From: JABCZH01 sp963803775
GTDB lineage: Bacteria; Acidobacteriota; Terriglobia; Terriglobales; Acidobacteriaceae
Direction of reading: 5' to 3'
NCBI GenBank assembly: GCA_963803775.1
Contig: CAWDNS010000007.1
Location: forward strand, 930,001-994,000
Length of the DNA stretch: 64,000 nt
In this document: positions 33,791 to 42,708 of the stretch, piece by piece
Numbering within the stretch: position 1 is the stretch's first letter
Layout: each line of letters begins with the position of its first letter
The notes under the pieces: generated by a model
Seen by the model: only the letters and a program-made list of their open reading frames with translations
Databases searched by the model: none
What the model was told of the DNA's origin: nothing
Made by a program: the position numbers and the translations under genes

Positions 33791-34645
33791 ATGATGCGTT
33801 CAGAGCCGCAAAGCGGAAATTCCACACGAACCCCCGCAACCCTCAGCACAAAACTAAACACGAGGTTGGTTTCCTATGTAGCTGCTGCCAGCGCCACCGG
33901 CGTGGGATTGCTGGCTGGAGCGCAGCCTGCCGATGCGGAGGTGGTTTATACGCCTGCGAACACGCCAATTCTGATAAACACTCCAGTGGCGTTGGATCTC
34001 AACAACGACGGTATTGTCGATTTCGAACTGAGCAATATCTATCGCGGCTTTGCTCGCAAGAGCTGCACTAATGATTGCAGCTTCGGCGCGGACGCCACTC
34101 TTAAGGTGACTCCGGAGGGGGCGGACAACGCCATTTGGTTCATCAACGTGGCCTCCCACCATTCAGGCGACTCACGCCGAAAAACGAAAAAAGACGTCCG
34201 GGCGGCTGCTGCCCCAGTGCCTTGGGGCGTGGTCGTTGGTCCTGAAAGAAAGCTTCAAGCCGCTCCCACAGTCATGCATTCGGACATATTTAGTGGCACG
34301 ATTTTTGGGTTCGCCTCGTCCAAAACATTTGGTCCATGGGGCGAGAATCGAGAGTTCGCGGGTCCTTATCTGGGATTGAGATTCACCACCGGCGGCGAGG
34401 TTCACTACGGCTGGGCTCGCATCAAGGTCCAGGTGAATCAACTTACGATCACTGCCACGTTGACGGGCTATGCCTACGAGACCATAGCCAATCGTCCGAT
34501 TATCACCGGCGTAACCCATGGCTCGTTTGACGCTGGCGAGGTGCAGGTGAATCCATCAGAACTGAAGTCACCCGAACCTCAGCCGGCCAGCTTAGGCCAG
34601 CTCGCCCTGGGCGCACTAGGAAGAGCGGCTTCGAAGATTCAATAG
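33791..34645 (+). CDS. secreted protein, tandem paralogue 2 of 3 (AEVVYTPA family)
   Basis: 284 residues. ATG 33791 is preferred over ATG 33785 because GGAGG (33780-33784) then has the same spacing as in paralogue 1. Signal-like KLNTRLVSYVAAASATGVGL ends at PADA, followed by EVVYTPANTP. The calcium-type loop is DLNNDGIVDF. Two further conserved blocks are PYLGLRFTTGGEVHYGWARI and ATLTGYAYETIANRPIITG. The tail reads SLGQLALGALG. It is closer to paralogue 3 than to paralogue 1, sharing the VPWGVVVGPERKLQ block. Gene spacing and shared ends indicate local duplication. Confidence 0.75.
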   Translation: MMRSEPQSGNSTRTPATLSTKLNTRLVSYVAAASATGVGLLAGAQPADAEVVYTPANTPILINTPVALDLNNDGIVDFELSNIYRGFARKSCTNDCSFGADATLKVTPEGADNAIWFINVASHHSGDSRRKTKKDVRAAAAPVPWGVVVGPERKLQAAPTVMHSDIFSGTIFGFASSKTFGPWGENREFAGPYLGLRFTTGGEVHYGWARIKVQVNQLTITATLTGYAYETIANRPIITGVTHGSFDAGEVQVNPSELKSPEPQPASLGQLALGALGRAASKIQ

Positions 34646-34692
34646 CGCAATCCGACCTGGCTTCTTCAGTACCTATGTTGAGAGAGGACAGA

Positions 34693-35604
34693 ATGACACA
34701 TCCAGAGTCGCAAAGCGGAAGTCCGACCAGAACACCCGCCTCACTCAACGCGAAGCTAAACAAGGGCCTCGTGGCCTATGTGGCGGCGGCCAGCGCTGCC
34801 GGTGTGGGAATGCTGGCCGGGGTGCGGCCGGCCGATGCCGAAGTGGTGTATACGCCTGCGAACACACCACTTCTGATTAACACTCCGGTGGCGTTGGATC
34901 TCAACAACGACGGCACGGTGGATTTCGAATTGAGCAATAACTATCTTGGCGGTGATGGTATAGGCAAATCCTGCACCGTATGTACGTTCTTCGAACATGC
35001 CTCGCTCAAGGTAAATCCTGCGCAAGCTGGAAACGCAATCTGGGAAATCACTGCGGCTTCGCATCATTCAAGCCGGCTGCGCCTCAAGAGAGAGAAAAAG
35101 AAAGAGAGAAAGAACCGGGTCGAGGAAGTGGCTGCCCCAGTACCCTGGGGCGTAGTCATGGGCCCTGAAAGAAAGCTCGAATCGGCACCCATGGTCATGG
35201 ATTCCGCGAATTTTATGTACAGCTATAGTGACCACTTTTCCTACAACTCCATTGGCGATTGGGGCAAGGGGCGAGAGTTCGCAGGTCCTTATCTGGGATT
35301 GAAGTTCACGGCTGGCGGCGAGGTGCACTACGGCTGGGCCCGCATCACGGTCCATGCGGATCAGCTCGCGATTACTGCCACGTTGACGGGCTATGCCTAC
35401 GAGACGGTTCCGAATCGTGGGATTATTACAGGTCTCGAACACGGAACGTTTGATGAACCCGCGGAAATGGATCCGGCAGCTCTGGGCGAGGCACCGGCTT
35501 CTAATCCTAGCTTGGGACAGCTGGCACAAGGTGCTACCGGTCTGGCAGCTTGGCGGGCAAGTCAGGTGGTCGCACAAAATTCTGCGCCTGCTCCCGGCAA
35601 GTGA
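34693..35604 (+). CDS. secreted protein, tandem paralogue 3 of 3 (AEVVYTPA family)
   Basis: 303 residues from ATG 34693 behind AGAGAGGAC. The signal-like LNKGLVAYVAAASAAGVGML is almost identical to paralogue 1, and the following block (EVVYTPANTPLLINTPVALD) to paralogue 2. The loop is DLNNDGTVDF. A basic stretch RLKREKKKERKNRVEE is inserted before VPWGVVMGPERKLE. The tail has SLGQLAQGATGLAAWRAS and extends further than in its sisters. Its TGA stop overlaps the GTG start of the sulfotransferase gene, so the two are translationally coupled. Confidence 0.75.
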   Translation: MTHPESQSGSPTRTPASLNAKLNKGLVAYVAAASAAGVGMLAGVRPADAEVVYTPANTPLLINTPVALDLNNDGTVDFELSNNYLGGDGIGKSCTVCTFFEHASLKVNPAQAGNAIWEITAASHHSSRLRLKREKKKERKNRVEEVAAPVPWGVVMGPERKLESAPMVMDSANFMYSYSDHFSYNSIGDWGKGREFAGPYLGLKFTAGGEVHYGWARITVHADQLAITATLTGYAYETVPNRGIITGLEHGTFDEPAEMDPAALGEAPASNPSLGQLAQGATGLAAWRASQVVAQNSAPAPGK

Positions 35605-36173
35605 TTACGATTGTTTCGGGACTGCCGCGTTCCGGTACGTCCCTCATGATGCAGATGCTCGCCGCCGGGGGAATTCCTGTCCTAAGTGATGGCGAGCGCG
35701 TGGCCGATGCCGACAATCCTCGCGGATACCTAGAGTGGGAGCGTATCAAGTTGTTGCCGCAGCAACCCGCTTGCATCGCGGAAGCGGAAGACAAGGTGGT
35801 CAAGGTCATTTCGCAATTGCTTTTCGCGCTTCCTGCCGGCCACGAGTATCGAATCATCTTCATGGAGCGTCCGCTGGCCGAAGTAGTCGCGTCTCAGGCG
35901 GAGATGATTCGCCGTCGCGGAACTTCAGGTCCAAAGCTAGCAGACAGCGTGCTGTTCGCCGCGTTGCAAGCCCACTTGAACCAGGTCAACTCCTGGCTCA
36001 AGAGCAAAGGTGAGGCCAGGCTTCCAATGTGCCGGGTGCAATATCACAATGTGCTAGCCAATGCACGCCTTGTCTGCGAGACGATTCAGGACTTCTTGGA
36101 ACGCTCCCTGAATCTTGAGGCGATGACGGAGCAGGTCGACTCTACGCTGTACCGTCAACGAACTGCGTCTTGA
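35601..36173 (+). CDS. sulfotransferase-like P-loop protein
   Basis: 190 residues from GTG 35601, which overlaps the preceding stop codon (GTGA). The start is confirmed by ITIVSGLPRSGTSLMMQML at once after it, the 5'-phosphosulfate-binding loop of sulfotransferases (PRSGTS). A downstream RIIFMERPLAEVVASQAEMI resembles the 3'-phosphate-binding element in which Arg and Ser contact PAPS. At 190 residues it is shorter than most, with the C-terminal acceptor part reduced. Coupling to the secreted paralogues may hint that they or their glycans are modified, but that is inference. Confidence 0.75.
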   Translation: MITIVSGLPRSGTSLMMQMLAAGGIPVLSDGERVADADNPRGYLEWERIKLLPQQPACIAEAEDKVVKVISQLLFALPAGHEYRIIFMERPLAEVVASQAEMIRRRGTSGPKLADSVLFAALQAHLNQVNSWLKSKGEARLPMCRVQYHNVLANARLVCETIQDFLERSLNLEAMTEQVDSTLYRQRTAS

Positions 36174-36258
36174 GACGTGCGACACCTTCGAGAATAGAAA
36201 CCTCTATCTCCCGCCATATACAATAATGATGTCACCGAAAAACTGATAGGGGAGCACT

Positions 36259-37794
36259 TTGGGGAAAGGCAATCGCTCGGAGAGTGTCGGCGTGGGGGTG
36301 CGGGCCGAGAGCGTCCGCCGCGCCAAGATTATCTGTACGGTGGGGCCATCGTGTAGCTCAGAGTTGATTCTGCGCGACCTGATGCGCCTGGGCATGGACG
36401 TGGCCCGGCTGAACTTTTCTCACGGCACACACGAGGAACACGGGCGGGTGATCGAGCGCCTGCGACGCGCAGCGGAGAAGGAAGACCGTACCATCTGTAT
36501 TTTGCAGGACCTGCAAGGCCCCAAGATTCGCACGGGAGAGCTCAAAGGGCACACTCACGTCACGCTCAAGGCAGGATCGAAAGTCACGATCACTCCTCGT
36601 GAGATCGAGGGCACGGCTACGATGATTTCGACTACGTTTCGCGGATTGGCGGGTGAAGTCGGATCCGGCGCGCGCATCCTGCTGTCCGATGGGCTGATTG
36701 AGTTGCGAGTCAGCCGCGTGCGCGGCAGCGATGTGGAATGCGAGGTCATCAATGGCGGCCCGCTAGGCGAACATAAAGGCATCAATTTGCCGGGGATTGC
36801 GCTTTCTATCCCTGCCTTGACGGAAAAAGACCGGGCCGATCTGGAGTTCGGTCTGAAACATGGTGTGGACATGATTGCGGTGTCATTTGTACGTTCCGGC
36901 GCAGATGTGGGCACCGCCAAACAGCTGATTGCGGCCCATGGCAGCGACGTGCCGGTGATCGCGAAACTTGAAAAGCCGCAGGCGCTAGAACACCTGGAAG
37001 AAATTCTGGAAGTAACCGATGGAGTGATGGTGGCGCGCGGAGACCTGGGCGTGGAGATGCCTCCGGAAAAGGTGCCGATCATTCAGAAGCACATCATCCG
37101 CCGGGCGTCGGACTGGCGGAAGCCGGTAATCACGGCGACCCAGATGCTGGAGTCGATGGTCGAAAACCCGCGTCCCACAAGGGCGGAAGCCAGCGACGTA
37201 GCCAATGCGATTTTTGATGGCACGGATGCGGTGATGCTTTCGGCGGAAACCGCCAGCGGACGCTATCCGCGCGAGGCGGTCACCATGATGGCGCGGATTG
37301 CGGTGGAAGCGGAGCAGAATGTGCGGGATTTCCCTCGCCGCCGCCGTGAGAAACATTCGCTCGGCGTGGCGGAAACCATTTGCGAAGCGGTAGCGCATGC
37401 TGCCGAGGACCTTCCCATGGGCGCGATCGCGGTCTTTACGGAGACCGGCAACACCGCGCGCATGATCTCGAAATATCGTCCCAGGGCCCCCATCTTCGCC
37501 CTCAGCTATGTTCCGGCGGTGTGCAATCGAATGAACCTGCTGTGGGGGGTTCATCCGCTGGTGCAACCACCCGCCCATAGCGGAGACGATATGCTAATGG
37601 CGGCCGAACAGGCACTGCTTCACCGCGGACGACTGCAGGCCGGAGACGTATTGGCAGTGGTGGCAGGCACGCAGATGGCGTCCGGATCGACCAACTTTTT
37701 GCGGCTGCACGTAGTAACAGCGGAGGAGGCGGGGACGATTCCCTCGCCTGGTTTGCCTAAGAAGAAGCATCGCGTCACGCGAAGGAAGCGTTGA
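36259..37794 (+). CDS. pyk: pyruvate kinase
   Basis: 511 residues. Converts phosphoenolpyruvate and ADP to pyruvate and ATP, the last step of glycolysis. Conserved blocks are KIICTVGPSCSS, MDVARLNFSHGTHEEH, LQDLQGPKIRTGEL and the active-site VMVARGDLGVEMPPEKVP. ITATQMLESMVENPRPTRAE gives the metal/K+ binding part. A TTG start at 36259 follows ATAGGGGAGC. The C-terminal allosteric domain is present, and the extreme tail is basic (KKKHRVTRRKR). The next gene begins 9 bases after the stop. Confidence 0.97.
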   Translation: MGKGNRSESVGVGVRAESVRRAKIICTVGPSCSSELILRDLMRLGMDVARLNFSHGTHEEHGRVIERLRRAAEKEDRTICILQDLQGPKIRTGELKGHTHVTLKAGSKVTITPREIEGTATMISTTFRGLAGEVGSGARILLSDGLIELRVSRVRGSDVECEVINGGPLGEHKGINLPGIALSIPALTEKDRADLEFGLKHGVDMIAVSFVRSGADVGTAKQLIAAHGSDVPVIAKLEKPQALEHLEEILEVTDGVMVARGDLGVEMPPEKVPIIQKHIIRRASDWRKPVITATQMLESMVENPRPTRAEASDVANAIFDGTDAVMLSAETASGRYPREAVTMMARIAVEAEQNVRDFPRRRREKHSLGVAETICEAVAHAAEDLPMGAIAVFTETGNTARMISKYRPRAPIFALSYVPAVCNRMNLLWGVHPLVQPPAHSGDDMLMAAEQALLHRGRLQAGDVLAVVAGTQMASGSTNFLRLHVVTAEEAGTIPSPGLPKKKHRVTRRKR

Positions 37795-37803
37795 TCCGAA
37801 ACC

Positions 37804-38094
37804 ATGGCCGAAATATTATCCATTGCGATCTTTGAGCCACTTCCCGGGAGCACGGAGGCTGCTCTCGCCACCGTGCGTGAGTTGGGCGCAGCGCTCGCGA
37901 AAGCTGGATACAGCCGGGATTCGGTCTATCGGGACGTGAAGTCGGGTCAATACATCCTGCTGCGCTATTGGCGGTCAGAAGAAGCGCGGCGAGCGGCTCT
38001 CGAAGATTCCGACGTGCTACGCTGCTGGGCGAAGCTGGCGCAGGAAATCCGAACCGTGAGTGTGATGGAGACGTTGGAACAGGTAGGAGCTTAG
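37804..38094 (+). CDS. small dimeric alpha-beta barrel (ABM-like) protein
   Basis: 96 residues. The pattern SIAIFEPLPGSTEAALATVR and YILLRYWRSEEARRAALED is that of the antibiotic-biosynthesis-monooxygenase-like ferredoxin-fold barrel. Such proteins act as haem- or quinone-related monooxygenases or merely as binders, and no catalytic residue is clear here. It is packed between pyk and an alpha/beta hydrolase with 9 and 3 base gaps, so it is co-transcribed. Confidence 0.65.
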   Translation: MAEILSIAIFEPLPGSTEAALATVRELGAALAKAGYSRDSVYRDVKSGQYILLRYWRSEEARRAALEDSDVLRCWAKLAQEIRTVSVMETLEQVGA

Positions 38095-38097
38095 CCG

Positions 38098-38766
38098 ATG
38101 CCGCCTGCGGCCGCCGTGGAAACCTTCGCTGACACCTCGATTGATCCACCGGTGCGCGGGTTTCTACACCGCCCGGATTCACCGCAGAATGGATTTGTGC
38201 TGACCCACGGAGCGGGATCGAACTCGCGGGCGCCTCTGCTGGTGGCTTTAGCAGAGACATTGGCGAGCGCCAGTTTCGCAGTGCTGCGCTGTGATCTACC
38301 GTACCGCCAGGCGCGGCCGTACGGGCCGCCCCGTCCGGGCGACGCCGTCCGTGACCGCCATGGTTTGGCGAATGCTGTGAGCGCGTTGAAGAAGCTGGTT
38401 CCGGGGCAAGTTTTCTTGGGTGGCCATTCTTACGGTGGGCGCCAGGCCAGCATGCTGTGCGCAGAACAGACCGGGCTGGTGGAAGGCCTGTTGCTGTGCT
38501 CGTATCCTCTGCATCCGCCGGGTAAACCAGATCGGCTGCGCACCCAACACTTGCCTGCTCTGCGCGTGCCAGTTCTTTTTGTCCACGGAACACGTGATCC
38601 GTTCGGAACAATCGAGGAGCTGGACGTGGCCCGAAGGCTGATTCCAGCGAAAACGGCGCTGCTAACGGTGGAGGGCGCGGGTCACGATCTGGGATTTAAA
38701 GGGAAGGCGAGGCGCGAGGAATTGCCGGGACAGATCGTTGAAGCGTTTCAGAAACTCTTAGCATAA
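38098..38766 (+). CDS. alpha/beta hydrolase, KANL3/Tex30-like
   Basis: 222 residues. The nucleophile elbow is FLGGHSYGGRQASML (Ser in GHSYGG). The acid is the Asp in VHGTRDPFG and the base the His in VEGAGHDLGF. An N-terminal FVLTHGAGSNSRAPLLVAL forms the oxyanion strand. The short lid and spacing match the KANL3/Tex30 (dienelactone-hydrolase-like) group. The natural substrate is unknown. It begins 3 bases after the upstream stop. Confidence 0.88.
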   Translation: MPPAAAVETFADTSIDPPVRGFLHRPDSPQNGFVLTHGAGSNSRAPLLVALAETLASASFAVLRCDLPYRQARPYGPPRPGDAVRDRHGLANAVSALKKLVPGQVFLGGHSYGGRQASMLCAEQTGLVEGLLLCSYPLHPPGKPDRLRTQHLPALRVPVLFVHGTRDPFGTIEELDVARRLIPAKTALLTVEGAGHDLGFKGKARREELPGQIVEAFQKLLA

Positions 38767-38841
38767 AACAGGTTAACCACAGAACGGCTCCGGAACGATA
38801 ATTTTGTCATTGATCTGCGTTAACCTGCGAAATCTGCGGCT

Positions 38842-39675
38842 CTAATTTACCCAGCCGGATTTCGAGCCACCGTTCTTCTTATCCTCGTCCGGGGGAACGT
38901 AGTTGCCATGTTCGTCGAAGGTCACTTTGCGGTCATGCTTGCTCATGTAGACTTCGAATTTGCGCGCCGCGCGACGGCGCTTCCAGCGATAGTAGGAATT
39001 GCGAAGATTGAAATATTGCTCGGAGGCGCCGAACGTCAAGCCGCGTCGGGGCATGAACTTGATGTAGAGGAATCCGAAAAGCAGACCGCCGAGGTGGGCA
39101 AAATTAGCCACACCCTGCGAAGGCTGAAAAGTCGCGATCACGACCAGGAAGACCATGATGAGCACCATGTACTTGGCTTTCATCATGAAGGGAAGGGGGA
39201 ACATGAAGATTTCGCGGTCGCCGTAAAGCAGGCCGAATGCAGCAAGGATGCCGTAGACGCCTCCAGAGGCTCCGATGGTGGGGATTCCAATGTGGGATAC
39301 CGTGGTTGGCCAGTACGCCACGGCGATGGTGGTAAAAGCCGCACCCACCACGCAGAACAGGTAAAACTCCAAGAATTTCTTCGATCCCCAGTCCTGCTCC
39401 TGTTGCGCGCCGAACATCCATAACATCAGCATATTGATAAGGACATGACCTACACTGGCGTGCAGGAATGAGTAGGTGACGAGTTGCCAAATCCATCCAT
39501 GGACGACAGCCGCCGGAATCAGCGCGCCGAAGGTAATGAGATAACTCGCGGTCTCAGGCGAGAAAGCCCCCAGCACCACTTGCAAAAAATAGATCCCTAC
39601 GCAGGCAATGACGATTCTCTTCACCCAGGGAGTGAAGGGCGGGAAGCTTAACGAGAGGGTACGTCCAGAGGGCAT
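38842..39675 (-). CDS. rhomboid family intramembrane serine protease
   Basis: 277 residues with six transmembrane helices. The catalytic Ser is S137 (IGASGGVYGILAAFG) and the catalytic His is H194 (VANFAHLGGLLFGFLY). The oxyanion-region HxxxN is seen in HVLINMLMLWMFG. A basic cytosolic tail (YYRWKRRRAARKFEVYMSKH) ends the protein. Rhomboids cleave membrane proteins within the bilayer. The gene is monocistronic and transcribed away from the zinc-ribbon cluster. The terminal QEQDWGSKKFLEFYLF matches the bacterial GlpG/YqgP-like group. Confidence 0.93.
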   Translation of the reverse strand: MPSGRTLSLSFPPFTPWVKRIVIACVGIYFLQVVLGAFSPETASYLITFGALIPAAVVHGWIWQLVTYSFLHASVGHVLINMLMLWMFGAQQEQDWGSKKFLEFYLFCVVGAAFTTIAVAYWPTTVSHIGIPTIGASGGVYGILAAFGLLYGDREIFMFPLPFMMKAKYMVLIMVFLVVIATFQPSQGVANFAHLGGLLFGFLYIKFMPRRGLTFGASEQYFNLRNSYYRWKRRRAARKFEVYMSKHDRKVTFDEHGNYVPPDEDKKNGGSKSGWVN

Positions 39676-39881
39676 AAAAACTGTTGTCAGATCTCAAGAG
39701 TCAATTCTCAGCCTAGTCTAGCACCTGCAAATCCACCAGGAAGTTTGAAGAGTCCCAAGGCCTAGATTCTGCATCATATCCGAGCTTGGGGGTCAAGACA
39801 GATTTTGAAAGCCAAGTACTTGACCTGCGCTGCAAGAGCATTAAATATTATCAGTGCGTCCTAATAGAACGGAGGGGAATT

Positions 39882-40082
39882 ATGGTGTTGTGTCCCGAGT
39901 GCGAGCATAACCTGGATATCGATGAGGACGGAGTCGATGAAGGGGAAGTCGTGTCCTGTCCGGAATGTGGCACGGACTTTGAGGTGGTGACCGTCAGCCC
40001 CATCGCCCTGAAGTCGGTGGAAGAGGCAAAGTACGAGGAGGACGACGAAGAAGAGGAAACGGAAGACGGTGATTACTCTTAG
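39882..40082 (+). CDS. LysW-like zinc-ribbon protein lacking the C-terminal EDWGE motif
   Basis: 66 residues from ATG 39882, behind GGAGGGGAATT. Four Cys in two CPEC-type knuckles (LCPECEHNLDI and SCPECGTDFEVV) match LysW/ArgW, the amino-group carrier used in lysine or arginine synthesis. A true carrier ends in EDWGE so that the terminal Glu can be loaded. Here the acidic tail ends EDGDYS and no lysX, lysZ or lysY is nearby. It is therefore probably not a carrier. Its function is unknown. It overlaps the next gene by 14 bases. Confidence 0.7.
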   Translation: MVLCPECEHNLDIDEDGVDEGEVVSCPECGTDFEVVTVSPIALKSVEEAKYEEDDEEEETEDGDYS

Positions 40083-40482
40083 TTCGCGCGAGCGGCACTT
40101 CCCAGCTTTTTCTCGGGGTTGGGCACGAATCGCGATATTATCCCTTCTGATTGCAGCCCTCAGTCTGTTTCTCGCGGAAGCTTCTGCCAGCGATCTCTTG
40201 GTGCAGAGAAACAGTGACGAGAAACCCTACGCGGTGATTGTCGGAACCGTATGGGGCCCTGACGACAAGCCGGTTTATGGAGTCAAGGTCAAGATTCGGC
40301 GCGAGAACGAGAAGAAAGCCCGCTGGGAGGTTTATTCAGACCACCATGGAGAGTTTGGCCAGCGGGTGCCAGCAGGCAAGGCAGACTATGTGGCTTGGGC
40401 GGATTTGAAGGGTTATAAATCTACGGTGACGATCCACGTGGATTACGATGAACGCGTGGATACCGGGTTACATCTAAAATGA
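40069..40482 (+). CDS. secreted carboxypeptidase-regulatory-like domain protein
   Basis: 137 residues from GTG 40069 inside the end of the zinc-ribbon gene. A membrane/signal segment (WARIAILSLLIAALSLFLAE) precedes a beta-sandwich (VIVGTVWGPDDKPVYGVKVK, VPAGKADYVAWADLKGYKST) of the carboxypeptidase regulatory/CNA-B type. These small domains serve as stalks or binding modules outside the cell. A similar product is encoded directly downstream. Confidence 0.7.
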   Translation: MITLSSRERHFPAFSRGWARIAILSLLIAALSLFLAEASASDLLVQRNSDEKPYAVIVGTVWGPDDKPVYGVKVKIRRENEKKARWEVYSDHHGEFGQRVPAGKADYVAWADLKGYKSTVTIHVDYDERVDTGLHLK

Positions 40483-40516
40483 GAGCAACGTATCTCGGCG
40501 GGTGGAGGAACTCGGC

Positions 40517-40891
40517 ATGAAGAAGCGAGCTGCGATGCTGCTCGGGACATTACTTTTCACCGGAGCATTTGCCATTTCGGTTGCGGCAGCAAGTCCGAAT
40601 CCTCCGAAAGACAAAGACCAGATCGTCGGCCGCATGCTTACCGGCAAGGTTCTGGACAAACGAGACAACCCGGTGGTCGATGCCGTGGTGTATCTTTCCA
40701 ACACCCGCACGCGCGCAGTGAAGACTTACATTGTGGGTCCCGATGGCACCTACCGCTTCCCTGATCTTGCCACCAACGTCGATTTTGAGATATACGCGCA
40801 ATACAAGGGGCAGAAGAGCGATACCAAGGCAGTGAGCCAGTTCGACGATCACAAACAAATCAATATCGTACTGAGAATTGATACCAAGTAG
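40517..40891 (+). CDS. secreted carboxypeptidase-regulatory-like domain protein
   Basis: 124 residues from ATG 40517, after the GGTGGAGG element near 40501. A signal peptide (RAAMLLGTLLFTGAFAISVA) is followed by GKVLDKRDNPVVDAVVYLSN and TYRFPDLATNVDFEIYAQYK, a single carboxypeptidase regulatory/CNA-B-like beta-sandwich. It belongs to a different branch from the upstream product. An acidic and Lys-rich tail closes the protein. Its spacing to the next gene is 25 bases. Confidence 0.72.
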   Translation: MKKRAAMLLGTLLFTGAFAISVAAASPNPPKDKDQIVGRMLTGKVLDKRDNPVVDAVVYLSNTRTRAVKTYIVGPDGTYRFPDLATNVDFEIYAQYKGQKSDTKAVSQFDDHKQINIVLRIDTK

Positions 40892-40916
40892 GTCGATTCC
40901 TCAAGGAGTACCAGTC

Positions 40917-42616
40917 TTGCATCCACCCTCAAATATCCCTGTCATAGCTTTCAGACGCGCGTATTGGCTGCAATACGGTCTGGCAGTTGCGGTCGTGGTG
41001 GCGATTTCGCCGGGTTGTCTCTGGCAAGTTGTGGAAGCAATCCACCGGAGCCATCGGAAGCAACCCCCGCCCCCACAACCGTCCTCGGGAACGACAGCGG
41101 CAAACGCCGTAGTCACTTACCACAATGACAATGCTCGTACCGGCCAGAATCTGAATGAAACCATCTGACTCCGGCCAATGTAAAGTCCTCCAGTTTCGGT
41201 AAGTTGTTCGTGATCCCAACCGATGGCAAGGTGGATGCCCAGCCGCTCTATCTGCCGAACGTGAATACTCCCAGCCATGGCAAGCACAACATCCTATACG
41301 TGGCGAGTGAGCATGGTACGGTTTACGGGTTGGACGCTGACACCGGTTCAGTCCTGTGGCAGATATCGACTTTGCTTTCAGGCGAGAAGCCCAGTGACGA
41401 CCGCAGTTGTTCGCAGGTGATACCGGAGATTGGCGTGACCGCGACGCCGGTGATTGATCCTTCCGCCGGCCCGCATGGCACCATTTATGTAGTGGCTATG
41501 TCGAAGGACGGCGCAGGAAATTTCATCAGCGCCTTCATGCGCTGGACGTCACAACCGGCGCAGAACAGTTCGGCGGCCCGAAGGAAATTCAAGCGGTTTT
41601 TCCAGGGAATGGGGACAACAGCTCAGGAGGCAGCGTTGTCTTTGCTCCCGGGCAATACGAAGAGCGGGCGGGCTTGCTGCTTGTCAATGGAATCGTGTAT
41701 ACGGCATGGACGTCGCATTGCGACCATCGTCCGTACACCGGCTGGATGATCGGCTACGACCAGAAAACGTTGGCCCAGGTGAGCGTTTTAAACGTAACTC
41801 CGAACGGCAGTGAAGGTGCGATCTGGATGGCTGGGCCGGGGCCGGCGGCTGACAACAGCGGCAACATCTATCTGCTGGATGCCAACGGCGTCTTTGATAC
41901 TGCACTCGATGCCCAGGGGTTTCCCAGCCAGGGCGATTACGGAAATGCATTTCTGAAGATCTCGACCAACAACAAGCAATTGGCGGTTGCGGATTATTTC
42001 GAGATGTTCAATCAGGCGCCCGAAAATCGTGCGGACCAGGACCTGGGATCGGGAGGGGCGCTGGTGTTGCCCGATTTAGAGACAGCGCGGGCAAAGTACG
42101 GCACCTCGCCGTCGGCGCCGGTAAAGACAGGAACATATACGTTGTCGACCGGGACGCGATGGGAGGATTCAATCCTACGTCGAACAACATCTACCAGCAG
42201 GTCTCAGCAGCTTTTCCGGCCGCTGTGTTTACTCCATGCCGGCATACTTCAACAACACGCTGTACTACGGAGCGGTAGCGGATCAGATCAAAGCCTTTGC
42301 CATCAGCCAGGCGCGGCTGGCGACATCTCCCAGTTCGAGCACTAGCCACAAGTTCCCGTATCCGGGGGCGACGCCGAGCATCTCCGCCAACGGCGCCAGC
42401 AACGCCATACTGTGGGCTGCGGAAAATGACGATCCCGCGTTGCTGCACGCCTACGATGCGACTAACCTTTCCAACGAGCTTTACAACAGCAGCCAGGCTG
42501 CCAATGATCGAGATGAATTGAGCGAGGGCAACAAATTCATTGTTCCGACCGTAGTGAATGGCAAGGTCTACGTGGGAACGATCAATGGAGTCGGAGTGTT
42601 TGGGTTATTGAAGTAA
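40917..42616 (+). pseudogene. PQQ-like beta-propeller protein, four frameshifts
   Basis: Joined across four frames, the sequence spells one protein of about 567 residues. A TTG start at 40917 follows AAGGAG (40903-40908), then one transmembrane or lipobox segment (YGLAVAVVVAISPGC). A repeated beta-propeller body follows: VVTYHNDNARTGQNLNETI, KLFVIPTDGKVDAQPLYL, YVASEHGTVYGLDADTGSVL, then after breaks AEQFGGPKEIQA, VVDRDAMGGFNPTSNNIYQQ and GKVYVGTINGVGVFGLLK. Every break looks like a single missing base: near 41165, 41522, 42078 and 42229. The four segments line up in order as one conserved acidobacterial secreted family. Whether this is gene decay or sequence error cannot be settled here; the neighbouring rpsA suggests error. 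Confidence 0.7.
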
Positions 42617-42708
42617 GAGAACACGACCACGGAACGGACCGCCATTTCTGGACGGCCTTGCATTTGCTTTTATCTGTGGCCGGGTTTGCCGGTGCCGCTA
42701 TCTCGTCC

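Noticed and set aside
39882..40082. Functional LysW amino-group carrier
   Set aside because: The C-terminal EDWGE with its loading Glu is missing, and no lysX, lysZ or lysY lies nearby.
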